A stretch of DNA of 64,000 bases from Deltaproteobacteria bacterium (GTDB taxonomy: Bacteria; Desulfobacterota; Desulfuromonadia; Desulfuromonadales; BM103). The DNA lies in NCBI GenBank assembly GCA_024279915.1, contig JAJRRB010000078.1:222277-286276 (forward strand). Reading direction: 5' to 3'. A program made the position numbers and the translations under genes. The notes below the pieces were generated by a model that saw only the letters and a program-made list of their open reading frames with translations, was not told the origin of the DNA and did not search any database. Each line of letters opens with the position of its first letter. Within the stretch, counting starts at the first letter, position 1. Below, piece by piece: positions 43,879-54,125 of the stretch.

Positions 43879-44103
43879 CCGGACTTCTCTGATGAGGATC
43901 CCTTTGTCGATGATGAAGTGAGAATTGTCCCGGATGCGGAAGAGGGGTTGCGTATTGGCCTGCAGGTTCGTCACGTCAAATTCGGGGTTGGCACTGTGCG
44001 CCGGATTGAGGGACAAGGTGATAGTCAGAAAGTCACGATCTATTTTCATCGTCTTGGTCCAAAGAAACTTCTGGTCAAGTTCGCTGGACTTGAGCCAGCC
44101 TGA
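43879..44103 (+). pseudogene. Detached C-terminal (Tudor-like) domain of the helicase
   Basis: In frame with the helicase after its TAA, this stretch encodes a linker and then LRIGLQVRHVKFGVGTVRRI followed by TIYFHRLGPKKLLVKFAGLEPA. That is the beta-barrel domain which in PcrA/UvrD contacts RNA polymerase. A GTG at 43918 could start it separately, but no ribosome site is visible. One base change (for example CAA or GAA to TAA) explains the split. Either the helicase works without this domain, or the stop is an error in the sequence. Confidence 0.7.
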
Positions 44104-44133
44104 ATTTGATATTGGCTATGTAGCTAGATAAGA

Positions 44134-44349
44134 TTGGTCGTCGTATGTCTGTCGGCCCGTATTCTAGCGGTCGTCAACAGCTTCTGTGCCATGGTTGAAC
44201 CGCGTGCGTACCGTGGTGCACGTTCGATTGATGAAAGTTTGACGATTATCGAATCAAGTGATGGTGCCTATGATAAACGAGTTGTTACCGTTCTCAAGGA
44301 AGTTGTGACGTCGGCTATTGGTGAAAAGATTCTGGCCAAACGCCGGTAG
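44134..44349 (+). pseudogene. Remnant of an HD-GYP domain gene
   Basis: About 66 codons match the end of an HD-GYP phosphodiesterase: SARILAVVNSFCAMVEPRAY followed by RGARSIDESLTII and GAYDKRVVTVLKEVV. The HD and GYP catalytic parts are absent upstream, where the helicase tail lies. It has no ribosome site and is probably a decaying fragment left by deletion. The usual role of such domains is cyclic di-GMP hydrolysis. Confidence 0.6.
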
Positions 44350-44388
44350 AATGGCAATCTAAAATAGATTTCTATCAAGGTTTTGTCT

Positions 44389-44427
44389 GCAACGCCTGGT
44401 CATAATACCAATATGGCCAGGCGTTGC
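44389..44427 (+). terminator. Hairpin after the HD-GYP remnant
   Basis: GCAACGCCTGG and CCAGGCGTTGC form a perfect 11-bp stem with a 17-base loop, followed by TATTTACC. The T-tract is weak. Confidence 0.5.
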
Positions 44428-44494
44428 TATTTACCTGCATCATGTAGATAGAGTAGAACAAAGAGATAATTATTTTTAGCGTTCGGAGCATTAT

Positions 44495-45451
44495 ATGAAT
44501 GATTTTGGTCAGTCAGTTCACCAAACCCTTGGTGACGACTTGAAGAGCGAAGCGGTGCAGACAATTCAGGTTAATCTTGGTTTGCTCTGTAATCTGAGCT
44601 GTCGACATTGTCACGTTGAAGCGTCTCCCAAGCGCACGGAAATTATGACCTGGGAAACGATACAGAGTGTTTTGCGACTGGCGGAAGCCTTGCCGCAGGC
44701 CCGGGTCGACTTGACTGGAGGCGCTCCTGAACTCAACCCCTTCTTCAGGCAGTTTGTTGATATCCTCTGCGATATGGGGCATACGGTGCAGGTACGCACC
44801 AACCTGACGGTTTTCTTCGAAGCAGGCCAGGCCGATACGCCTGATTTCCTCGCCAGTCGAGGTGTTCACCTGGTGGCGTCTCTGCCTTGCTATCTTGACG
44901 ATAATGTCGATAATCAGCGTGGCAGCGGTGTTTATAAACGTAGTATTGCTGCATTGCGCCGATTGAATGTTCTTGGTTATGGTCAGCAGCAGAATTTGCC
45001 TTTGAATCTCGTCTATAATCCCGGCGGTGCTTTTCTGCCTCCTGACCAGCCGACTCTGGAAGAGACCTACCGCAAAGAGCTGAAAGAGCGTTTTGAGGTA
45101 GACTTTACCCGGCTTCTGACGATTACCAACATGCCTATGGGCCGGTTTTTGAAGGATTTGCAGCGCGACGGCGAAGCGGAGAATTACAAGTCGTTGCTCG
45201 AAGACAATTGCAACCGAGAGACTCTGGATGGGCTGATGTGCCGCCACCAGATTTGTATTGCCTGGGACGGTTTCCTGGCTGATTGTGATTTCAACAGTAC
45301 CTTGGGATATTCGCTCTCCGGGAATTTGCCGAAACATATTGATGATGTTGAGGCAGAGAAACTTAAGGGGCGCACGATTGTTACTGGCGATCACTGTTTC
45401 GGTTGTACTGCGGGTTGTGGCTCTTCCTGTGGTGGCGCCCTGGTCGCTTAA
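44495..45451 (+). CDS. arsS: ArsS-type radical SAM/Cys-rich protein
   Basis: The 318-residue enzyme has a radical SAM core with CNLSCRHCHVEASP (CxxxCxxC, near 32-39) and LTGGAPELNP near 74. The C-terminal Cys-rich tail CFGCTAGCGSSCGG matches the ArsS family, named for arsenosugar biosynthesis, in which one tail cysteine can be selenocysteine. Here that position is Cys (TGT/TGC), with no in-frame TGA. No arsM or other arsenic gene is adjacent, so the pathway role rests on the family only. A strong terminator follows. Confidence 0.85.
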   Translation: MNDFGQSVHQTLGDDLKSEAVQTIQVNLGLLCNLSCRHCHVEASPKRTEIMTWETIQSVLRLAEALPQARVDLTGGAPELNPFFRQFVDILCDMGHTVQVRTNLTVFFEAGQADTPDFLASRGVHLVASLPCYLDDNVDNQRGSGVYKRSIAALRRLNVLGYGQQQNLPLNLVYNPGGAFLPPDQPTLEETYRKELKERFEVDFTRLLTITNMPMGRFLKDLQRDGEAENYKSLLEDNCNRETLDGLMCRHQICIAWDGFLADCDFNSTLGYSLSGNLPKHIDDVEAEKLKGRTIVTGDHCFGCTAGCGSSCGGALVA

Positions 45452-45485
45452 CCTCTCAATTGTCGAGCAATGAGCATCAGCAGCG

Positions 45486-45519
45486 AGGCCTTCCGGATCC
45501 CCCCGGAAGGCCTTGTTTT
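45486..45519 (+). terminator. Terminator after arsS
   Basis: AGGCCTTCCGG, a six-base loop and CCGGAAGGCCTTGTTTTG. Confidence 0.92.
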
Positions 45520-45577
45520 GTATGGAATCAGGGTGCTGCGAGCAACAAGATTGACAGTCATGTAAAGAGTGATTAGG

Positions 45578-48115
45578 ATGCTGAAACCTGTCATGCAAAA
45601 ACACTTTATTACCATACTCCTATTCCTGCTCTGTCTGCTGGTTGCTCGTCCGGCTGAAGCACGTCTCACCCTAGGTGTGGTCGCTGGGCCAGATGTCGCT
45701 GCCGGAGAAATATCTTCCGCGCAGGCAAATTCACTGGCAAGTCTGCTTGCCGAGGAACTTCATGAAGAAGTTGTGGTCAAAGAGTTGGCTGATTCTGCCA
45801 CTTTGATCAATTGGCTTGATCGTTTTGCCATGCTTGATCTGGCTTTGCTTTCCACAAAAGAAGTGAAGGCAGGATCTGGCAGATTGCTGCAAATTGGACC
45901 TTTTGGTGGGCAAGGAAAACTCAGTCTGGTTGCACATCAGGGAATTACTGGCGATTTACTGCAACGTATCGCTACGATTGTGAGTGATTCAGGTTTTGTA
46001 CCCTGGAGAACGGCCGAGACGATTGTGCCCCCGGAGAAACGGGTCGACGAGGAGATCCCTTCTCCTGTCGATCCTGAACCAGAATCAGAGCCGAAACTAG
46101 AACTAGAAATTGTTGACGAAGTGACTGCTGAGCCGGTTGAATTGCAGCAGGTGCCCCCCCTGAGCCCAGGGCGGACATGGGTGTCGCCTGAGGAACGTGT
46201 TTACCGCGATATTCTGCCAGTTGCTCAGCCTCCTGCTAAAAATCTGGTTCTCGGTGTCTTCCCTGATCCAAAAGGTCTGGTGCGATCATCGCAGCAGGCT
46301 GAACAATTGGCGAGTTATCTTGAACAGGTATTGCCAGTAACGGTCAAGGTCAGGGAGTTTACTCACGCCGAGACCTTCACTGAATGGTTCATGCGTTATC
46401 GCATGGTTGATCTTGCGGTGTTGTCACCTGCTGCAGCCAAAGCAAACCTGGGCAACGAGTACCTTGCCGTTGCCAAGCTTTTGCGTACCGATAAGTCAGG
46501 AGCTGAGTCTGTGGAGCTGTTTGTCATGCGGCATGGTCAGAACGAGGAGATGCAAGCACCGCTGCAAGGTGCCCTTCTCAATATGATGCAAACGGCTGAT
46601 GGGCAGGCCCTGCTTGCGTCATTGGGCATCAGTGATGTTCTTACTATAGAGGGTGTCTCTGTCCAGCCACCCGTCGTTGATCAGGAAGCTGAGCCTGTTC
46701 TAGAGATAGAACCACCTGTGCTTGAGGTGGTAGAGGAACCGGTTGAAGCGCCAGTTGACGAACTGTTGGCGCCAACAGTTGATTATGCTGAGCCAATTGA
46801 ACCTGTAGCCCCTGCAGCAGTTGTTGTTAAAGTGCTGCCGACGCTCCCGGATCTTGCTGAGCCGACGACAGTGGTATCGGTACCCGAAATGCCAGAGGTT
46901 GCTCCGATTTTTCCTGAACTTACGACAATCCCGGTTGAACCCGTTCAACCAGAGCTGGTTGAAGCAGTCAAAGTTCCCGACCTGATGTTGCCGCAGGTCG
47001 TACCGTTGCAACCGGAAGTGCCGCCGTTACCCAATGTCGTTGTCCCTGAGCCTGTTGAGCCACTTGTAGCGCCAGTGGTCCCTGTTGCTCCCGATGCTCA
47101 GCCGGTCGAGATACCTTCAATTCTGCTCCCTGAGGAACCTGTTGTCGTTGAACCAGCAATAGTGCCAGAAGTGGCTATCCCTGATCTTGCCACACAAGCA
47201 GAGCCAGAGCAGCCTGAGACAATAGCCGTTGTCGAGGCGATTGTTCCTGAAGAACTGGAGACACCAGTAGTTATTCCGACTGAGCCGGAGATTGAATCTG
47301 AACTTGTCATCAGCGAAGACCCTCTCGATTTTGAACAGCAGGAAGATAACGATCAGCAGAAAATGCTTACAGACCTTTTGAAATTTGCAGAGCCTGTTTC
47401 TGCTCACGAGCAGACCGAGGTGGACCCTGTTGTCAGCGATGAGAATGTCGAAGCGTGGACCGATGAAGAATTTGCTGCTGTGCTTGGTGAAGATTTGGTT
47501 GCGTCTGTCGTTGCTCAGCCGGATATCCCACGGGAATTACGTCCTTCAGGAGTTCCGATTGTTCGTCCGGGACGTATTGCCCAACGCACAACTGCTGCTG
47601 AAGATGAGCTTCTGATTGCTTCCATACCGGAGCCGCTCAGGAATGTCGAGCTGCCTGGTCTGCCGGATCTGTTACCGGAACCTGAGCCGGAACCGGGAGT
47701 CATTTATGTCGTGCCTTTTGTTGCCGTCATGGTTCCTGCCGAGGTTAATGCCCGTGTTTTTGATCAGTTTGTTGATACCTTGAACCGGGAAGGTGAAGTA
47801 CTCGGTGTGCAGTTTGTCATTCTTAAAGAAGGATTAGAGAGGGTCCCTCCGCATTGGTTGTCGGTCCGCAAATATGTGACAGGTGAAATTTATGCCTATG
47901 TCGAAGATTCCGGTTGCTGTTCAACAGATCTGCGCACCAAAGCCCGTTTGACTTATCGTCGTCCCAGTCAAAAGGTTCCAACCTTCGGCTTCGAGTACCC
48001 GGTCAAACGCTTCTTTGACCATGATCGTTCTACTCTCGATGTTGAACGCGTCAAGTTGGCTGATGATATTGCCGGGACTCTCGCTAATGAACTGCTCAAG
48101 GTCTTGAAGAACTGA
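45578..48115 (+). CDS. Large exported protein: two PhnD-like domains, Pro/Val/Glu-rich linker, C-terminal domain
   Basis: The 845-residue protein has a signal peptide (HFITILLFLLCLLVARPAEA). Two similar domains follow (about 30-150, 215-350) that read like the first lobe of PhnD-type periplasmic binding proteins: LTLGVVAGPD with ALLSTKEVKAG, and LVLGVFPDPKG with AVLSPAAAKAN. From about 360 to 690 comes a low-complexity stretch dominated by Pro, Val, Glu and Ala. The last 140 residues are a compact domain (VIYVVPFVAVMVPAEVNARV) with a Cys pair (SGCCS). Such linkers often span the periplasm, as in TonB. Starts at GTG 45569 and ATG 45593 are also possible. Function unknown. Confidence 0.7.
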   Translation: MLKPVMQKHFITILLFLLCLLVARPAEARLTLGVVAGPDVAAGEISSAQANSLASLLAEELHEEVVVKELADSATLINWLDRFAMLDLALLSTKEVKAGSGRLLQIGPFGGQGKLSLVAHQGITGDLLQRIATIVSDSGFVPWRTAETIVPPEKRVDEEIPSPVDPEPESEPKLELEIVDEVTAEPVELQQVPPLSPGRTWVSPEERVYRDILPVAQPPAKNLVLGVFPDPKGLVRSSQQAEQLASYLEQVLPVTVKVREFTHAETFTEWFMRYRMVDLAVLSPAAAKANLGNEYLAVAKLLRTDKSGAESVELFVMRHGQNEEMQAPLQGALLNMMQTADGQALLASLGISDVLTIEGVSVQPPVVDQEAEPVLEIEPPVLEVVEEPVEAPVDELLAPTVDYAEPIEPVAPAAVVVKVLPTLPDLAEPTTVVSVPEMPEVAPIFPELTTIPVEPVQPELVEAVKVPDLMLPQVVPLQPEVPPLPNVVVPEPVEPLVAPVVPVAPDAQPVEIPSILLPEEPVVVEPAIVPEVAIPDLATQAEPEQPETIAVVEAIVPEELETPVVIPTEPEIESELVISEDPLDFEQQEDNDQQKMLTDLLKFAEPVSAHEQTEVDPVVSDENVEAWTDEEFAAVLGEDLVASVVAQPDIPRELRPSGVPIVRPGRIAQRTTAAEDELLIASIPEPLRNVELPGLPDLLPEPEPEPGVIYVVPFVAVMVPAEVNARVFDQFVDTLNREGEVLGVQFVILKEGLERVPPHWLSVRKYVTGEIYAYVEDSGCCSTDLRTKARLTYRRPSQKVPTFGFEYPVKRFFDHDRSTLDVERVKLADDIAGTLANELLKVLKN

Positions 48116-48205
48116 TTCTCTCCACGAATTAGCCAGACAAAACAACGGCTGGATCTCCTCCAGCAGATAATCCCATTTTATTCTCTAATATTTTCTGGAA
48201 ATCCC

Positions 48206-48271
48206 TTGACAATCTCGGGAGGCTGATTATATTTAGGCCTGCTTTTAGCACTCTCATCTCTTGAGTGCTAA
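48206..48271 (+). promoter_or_regulatory. groESL promoter with CIRCE operator
   Basis: TTGACA (48206-48211) and TATATT (48228-48233) are followed by a perfect CIRCE element, TTAGCACTC, nine bases, GAGTGCTAA (48245-48271). This is the binding site of the heat-shock repressor HrcA. It places the operon under HrcA control; hrcA itself is not in the window. Confidence 0.95.
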
Positions 48272-48352
48272 CGTGATTTATCAGACACGGATCTCAACAG
48301 AAACAAAAGATCTTATAACCCAGATTCTTTTCAGGCAAGGAGAACGCAGATT

Positions 48353-48640
48353 ATGAACATCAGACCTTTGCACGACCGGATCATCGTAGAACGTATCGAG
48401 GAGGAGACCATGACAGCCTCCGGTATCATTATCCCCGATTCCGCCAAAGAAAAGCCTCAGGAAGGCAGTGTTATTGCGGTAGGTAAGGGCAAAGTGACAG
48501 AAGACGGCAAGGTCCTCGCTCTCGACGTCAAGGTTGGCGACAAGGTACTGTTTGGCAAGTACTCCGGCACCGAAATCAAGATCGAAGGCAAAGAATATCT
48601 GATGATGCGTGAGGACGATGTCCTCGGCGTCGTCGAGTAA
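48353..48640 (+). CDS. groS: Co-chaperonin GroES
   Basis: The 95-residue protein caps the GroEL folding chamber. It has [18 protein letters not shown], the mobile-loop region [20 protein letters not shown] and the C-terminal [21 protein letters not shown] precedes the ATG. First gene of the CIRCE-controlled operon; groEL follows after 39 bp. Confidence 0.97.
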   Translation: MNIRPLHDRIIVERIEEETMTASGIIIPDSAKEKPQEGSVIAVGKGKVTEDGKVLALDVKVGDKVLFGKYSGTEIKIEGKEYLMMREDDVLGVVE

Positions 48641-48673
48641 GATACATTACCCAACACTGACTACGGAGGATAA

Positions 48674-50332
<1,659 letters not shown>

Positions 50333-50353
50333 CGTCCAGTCACATAGAACAAT

Positions 50354-50388
50354 AAAACAGCCCTCCGGAATTTCCGGGGGGCTGTTTT
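50354..50388 (+). terminator. Terminator of groESL
   Basis: AAAACAGCCC-T-CCGG and CCGG-GGGCTGTTTT form a long stem with an AATTT loop, followed by ATTG. Confidence 0.93.
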
Positions 50389-50507
50389 ATTGCAGCATTT
50401 CAGTGTTTACCCAGGTTCAGTCCGTCTCGCATCCAGTCAATCAGATCCCAATTTGAAAATTGTAATTTTCCGGATATACTTCTAGGCGGTTATATATCCG
50501 ACAAGAG

Positions 50508-50642
50508 ATGCAGCATCGCACTCTTACAATCCTCAAGAAGGCCATCACTTCCAAGCCGGTATGGATTCGAGGGCTTGCCGGTGGGGCAGACTTGATGGCT
50601 GAATATCGTCAACTGATCGAGAAGGAGGGAACTTATGTCTAG
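50508..50642 (+). CDS. Possible 44-residue ORF coupled to the cytochrome lipoprotein
   Basis: The ATG at 50508 opens a frame (MQHRTLTILKKAITSKPVWI...) whose TAG overlaps the next ATG in ATGTCTAG, as in translational coupling. The ribosome site is weak (ACAAGAG). I recognise no family. It may be a leader ORF or chance. Confidence 0.3.
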   Translation: MQHRTLTILKKAITSKPVWIRGLAGGADLMAEYRQLIEKEGTYV

Positions 50643-52272
50643 TACTCGCCAAGTGTTCATATGTTCTGTGGCTTTGGTGTTTATCCTCTGTGGGTGCCAG
50701 GGAGGACATCAGTCTCACCAGGTTTCAAGCCCCTCCGAGCTATCGGAAGCCGAATTGATCACTCTTGGCCAACAGATCTATCGGGAAGGTACACTCAGCA
50801 ACGGTGAACCGGTAGAGGCTGTAGTTCTCGGCGATGTGCCGGTGGCTGGGACTCAGTTTACTTGTCTGGATTGCCACCGTCGTAGCGGTTGGGGAAGCTC
50901 TGAGGTAACCAAATCCACCCTGCCGACCAGTGCCGGGGCGCTCTACAGCCCCAGAGTGAGAATCTACCGCGAACGGCCGGCCTATACGGACGAAACGTTG
51001 GAGGAGGTCATCCTCACCGGGTTCGATTCGGCGGGAAATCCGTTGGATTTGGCTATGCCCTGGTATCATCTGCCGGACAAAGAGATGACCGCCCTGATTG
51101 CCTACCTGAAGACGCTCTCAAAGGAAAACTCGCCCGGATTGACCCCCGAGGTCATTCATCTGGCCACGGTGGTCGGGGCAGATGTCGACCCTGTAACCAA
51201 GAAGGCGATGTTGGATGTCCTGGATACTTTCTTCCAGAATAAGAACTCTCAGACCCGGGGGGAAGTCAAGCGCGTCACACACAAGTCCTATTATTATCAC
51301 CCCTATAAAAATGAGTCTTATCGAAAATGGGTGTTGCACCGCTGGGAGTTGCAGGGGCCTCCCGATTCCTGGCGAGCCCAACTGGAGGAACATTATCGAC
51401 GTCAGCCCGTGTTTGCGCTGATAAGCGGAATCGTGCAAGGTGAGTGGGTGCCGATTCACGGTTTTTGTGAAGACAACAAGATTCCATATGTGCTGCCGAA
51501 TACGGATCAGCCTGCAATCAATGGTCGAGGGGATTTTTATACCCTCTATTTCTCCAAGGGTTTGGCTCTTGAGGCCCAAACCATCCTTAAACACCTGTCC
51601 CGGACCAAAACGGAGGGCCGCATCGTCCAGATTTTCCGGGAAGGAAGCGGTGGTGCCTTTGCGGCTCGTGCCCTCCGGAAAGCCTTGAGCAAGTATCCGC
51701 AGTTCAGCGTTGAAGATAGGTCTCTGGTTCAGGGACAGCCCATTGCGGAGTCGACATTGCCGCAGCTTGAGAAAGGGTCAACTATAGCTTCAGTTCTGTG
51801 GCTTTCCGAAGAGGATGTTGCCGCGTTCATGGGGCAAGAGTTTAAGCGGGAGGCACCAGGACCCTTCTACCTGTCTCCTTCACTTTCAAGAAAAGCGATG
51901 GCCTCGCTATCAGGATCGCAGAAGCGGGCCGCCTTTCTGGCGCATCCATTTTTCCTCCCTGAAGTCAGGGAAGATGGCTTCCGACGTGCCGAGATTTGGT
52001 TGAAGAGCCGAAACATCGAGATAACGGCTCCCCGTATCCAGGGGCAGACACTCTTTGCCTGTATGGTTTTGGGTGAGGGCTTGATGCATATCAAACAGAA
52101 TTTTCATCGGGATTACCTTCTCGATGTCCTTGATCATGGGGAGGGGATGACAGCTTACGCCAATAGCTATCCCAGCCTGAGTTTCGGCCCGGAACAGAGA
52201 TATCTCGGTAAGGGGGCGTACATTATCGATTTATCGGCAACGACTCCCAAGACAACGTGGATTGTTCATTGA
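50635..52272 (+). CDS. Lipoprotein fusing monoheme cytochrome c to a periplasmic ligand-binding domain
   Basis: The 545-residue protein has a lipoprotein signal (VFILCGCQGG, acylated Cys near 19-21). A class I-like cytochrome c domain follows (about 35-165), with one heme motif CLDCH near 77 and Met ligand candidates in AMPWYHLPDKEM. A long C-terminal region (about 170-545) reads like a type I periplasmic binding protein (VIHLATVVGADVD, PVFALISGIVQGEW, GRIVQIFREGSGGAF). This joins electron transfer to ligand sensing or binding in one envelope protein. GAAGGAGGG precedes ATG 50635. It is followed by a Cys-rich lipoprotein gene and faces the NosL/ABC genes. Confidence 0.75.
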   Translation: MSSTRQVFICSVALVFILCGCQGGHQSHQVSSPSELSEAELITLGQQIYREGTLSNGEPVEAVVLGDVPVAGTQFTCLDCHRRSGWGSSEVTKSTLPTSAGALYSPRVRIYRERPAYTDETLEEVILTGFDSAGNPLDLAMPWYHLPDKEMTALIAYLKTLSKENSPGLTPEVIHLATVVGADVDPVTKKAMLDVLDTFFQNKNSQTRGEVKRVTHKSYYYHPYKNESYRKWVLHRWELQGPPDSWRAQLEEHYRRQPVFALISGIVQGEWVPIHGFCEDNKIPYVLPNTDQPAINGRGDFYTLYFSKGLALEAQTILKHLSRTKTEGRIVQIFREGSGGAFAARALRKALSKYPQFSVEDRSLVQGQPIAESTLPQLEKGSTIASVLWLSEEDVAAFMGQEFKREAPGPFYLSPSLSRKAMASLSGSQKRAAFLAHPFFLPEVREDGFRRAEIWLKSRNIEITAPRIQGQTLFACMVLGEGLMHIKQNFHRDYLLDVLDHGEGMTAYANSYPSLSFGPEQRYLGKGAYIIDLSATTPKTTWIVH

Positions 52273-52507
52273 CCGGCAGAACCTCTACAACGCTTGCCTG
52301 GTGGTGCGGCTTGCCGATTTCGCTTGCGGATGTCGATGTCAAACCCTTACAAGAGTCGGTCGCTCAGTTCAGACTCCCTATCGTACTGGAAGAAGCCTGG
52401 ATTTGTGCCAATACTCCTGAGCATGATAATTTGACATGTTTTCCCCCTGTTTTATGGGTTAATGCGGAAGCGCGAACTCGGTTATTCCTAATAAAAAGGA
52501 GATGGAG

Positions 52508-52996
52508 ATGAACGGTAAATGGAGTGGTTTATGGTTGGTGGCTATCTTGACGCTGTTTCTGGCAGGATGTGCTTGTCACAGGGATAAAACGACCTGTGCG
52601 GGTTGCCAGAACTCGAGCATGCAGTCGGAGTCTGCGGTCGCAATCGACGCGGAACGCCCGGATGTCGTCTATGTCTGTAATTGCGGGGCGGACTGTAAAT
52701 GCGGTGCCGTCAGCAAGGCTCCGGGAGCATGCTCTTGCGGCAAGGAGCTGGCTTGGCGGCATGTGGTCAAGGTCGAGGGTGACGAAGCGCTGCTCTGCAC
52801 CTGCGATCAAGGCTGCACATGTCAACTGGATGCTGATGACCCGACCAAATGTGCCTGCGGCAAACCGGTCCAGCGGGTCAGCCTGAAAGGGACCGGCCTT
52901 TATTTCTGTAATTGTGGCGGGTCCTGCATGTGCAATACGGCCGCTTCAGTGCCCGGGGATTGCCGTTGCGGCATGCCCTTGAAACAAGTCAACTGA
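52508..52996 (+). CDS. Cysteine-rich lipoprotein with three tandem CxCG repeats
   Basis: The 162-residue protein has a lipoprotein signal (LFLAGC) followed by CACHRDKTTCAGC. Three repeats of about 35 residues share the plan C-N/T-C-x3-C-x-C ... C-x-CGK/M-P/E-L: VCNCGADCKCG...ACSCGKEL, LCTCDQGCTCQ...KCACGKPV and FCNCGGSCMCN...DCRCGMPL. About 26 cysteines in 160 residues suggest binding of a thiophilic metal such as Cu(I) or Zn at the outer or inner membrane face. AAGGAG precedes ATG 52508. It lies 236 bp after the cytochrome fusion, probably in the same unit. A terminator follows. Confidence 0.8.
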   Translation: MNGKWSGLWLVAILTLFLAGCACHRDKTTCAGCQNSSMQSESAVAIDAERPDVVYVCNCGADCKCGAVSKAPGACSCGKELAWRHVVKVEGDEALLCTCDQGCTCQLDADDPTKCACGKPVQRVSLKGTGLYFCNCGGSCMCNTAASVPGDCRCGMPLKQVN

Positions 52997-53011
52997 CCGG
53001 GCCGAGATACG

Positions 53012-53042
53012 AACGCCGGTGGAACTCTCCACCGGCGTTTTT
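53012..53042. terminator. Terminator after Cys-rich lipoprotein
   Basis: AACGCCGGTGGA, ACTC, TCCACCGGCGTT then TTT; near-symmetric, so it could also serve the minus-strand ABC operon that ends at 53118. Confidence 0.9.
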
Positions 53043-53117
53043 GGTTGTGCGCCTTACCAGTCCTTTTCTCTCCTGATATAAATCCCGTCGGCACCATCAG
53101 CACTCAACTTTCGGACA

Positions 53118-54125
53118 TCAGTACCCCAACAGTATGAACGAACCGAACAGCATCGGCCAAGCGCTGATGAGCAGAAACGTCAGCATCCCCAATAAGGCGA
53201 GCCACAGCCAGCGTTTTTCCAACTGATCGATCTCGCGGCGAAGGCTGGGATGTCTGCGCAGTGGCTGACAGAGTCCGGGCAGCAGACCGAACAGGGTGCC
53301 GACGAACAGCCCGGCGTAGAGCGGATAGCCGATGAAATTGTAGTGCCCCTGCAGCATGTCAAAAGGGCAATGGTGGCTTGGCATCTGGTAGATATAGAGT
53401 GAGACAAAGGAGACCACCGCGCCGAGGGAGGCGAAGAAAGTCAGTAGCGCGGCAACAAACAGCAGGCTGCGCAGAAGGGCGGCCCGTGAAAAGTAGCAGG
53501 CGATCAGCAGGACGAAGAAGACACCGATGATGGCGAAAAAGACCTCCATCATTTTGAGCGCAGGAATCCCGACCAGTTCGCTGGCGACACTCGCCCCCTG
53601 CTCGCTGAACAGAGATCCGCAGCAGGAGGTGATGATTTCTGGGCGCAGACCGGCAAAATAGCTAAACTGCAGGTAGAGATCAAACGCGACCAGCGGGGTA
53701 ATCAGCATCAGAGCCAGGTATTTGGGGCGGATCAGGGGGGTGTCCTCGGTGCGCTGGTCGAGCCGGTTGAGTGCGACCCAGAGTGCCGCAATGAAGAACA
53801 GGATGACTTTAATCGCCAGCACCAGCCAACCGACCTGGTTGGCGTTGAGGGCGCCGGTGGCGCACATGGCGCCGACGAACAGCCGATGAATATCTTCGAG
53901 GGTATAGAGATAGAGAACGCCCGAGAGAATCTGAAAACCGAGGGCATAGTTAAGCAGGGTCGAGACCAGCCAGGTCTTTCGCTCTAACTGCAGTTGCGTT
54001 TCAGAACTGCTGGTGTTATCCCAACGGGATACAATCTGCATCCCCAGCCAGCACGCCTTGAGCATGAGCAGCAGGGTGAGCAGGGAGCCGACGAGCAGAG
54101 CCAGTATGCCGGGATGAAGAATCAC
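53118..54125 (-). CDS. Polytopic membrane protein of the NosL/ABC cluster
   Basis: The 335-residue protein has about eight hydrophobic helices. Soluble or loop motifs are ITSCCGSLFSEQG near 175 and YQMPSHHCPFDMLQGHYNFIGY near 255, whose Cys and His residues could bind metal or heme. The start is GTG, overlapping the ABC ATPase stop (GTGA), so translation is coupled. I do not recognise a functional family. Context suggests a membrane partner of the NosL/ABC system. Last gene of the minus-strand unit. Confidence 0.65.
   Translation of the reverse strand: MILHPGILALLVGSLLTLLLMLKACWLGMQIVSRWDNTSSSETQLQLERKTWLVSTLLNYALGFQILSGVLYLYTLEDIHRLFVGAMCATGALNANQVGWLVLAIKVILFFIAALWVALNRLDQRTEDTPLIRPKYLALMLITPLVAFDLYLQFSYFAGLRPEIITSCCGSLFSEQGASVASELVGIPALKMMEVFFAIIGVFFVLLIACYFSRAALLRSLLFVAALLTFFASLGAVVSFVSLYIYQMPSHHCPFDMLQGHYNFIGYPLYAGLFVGTLFGLLPGLCQPLRRHPSLRREIDQLEKRWLWLALLGMLTFLLISAWPMLFGSFILLGY

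Noticed and set aside
46660..47650. Proline/valine/glutamate-rich stretch as a frameshifted or spurious frame
   Set aside because: The frame stays open from signal peptide to C-terminal domain with normal codon use, so the low complexity is in the protein itself.
48149..48180. GCTGGA-TCTCC-TCCAGC hairpin as a terminator of the PVE-rich protein gene
   Set aside because: The stem is only six pairs and the T-run is interrupted and delayed; not convincing.
52257..52511. 84-codon frame between the cytochrome fusion and the Cys-rich lipoprotein
   Set aside because: GTG start without ribosome site, overlaps both neighbours, no domain or signal visible.
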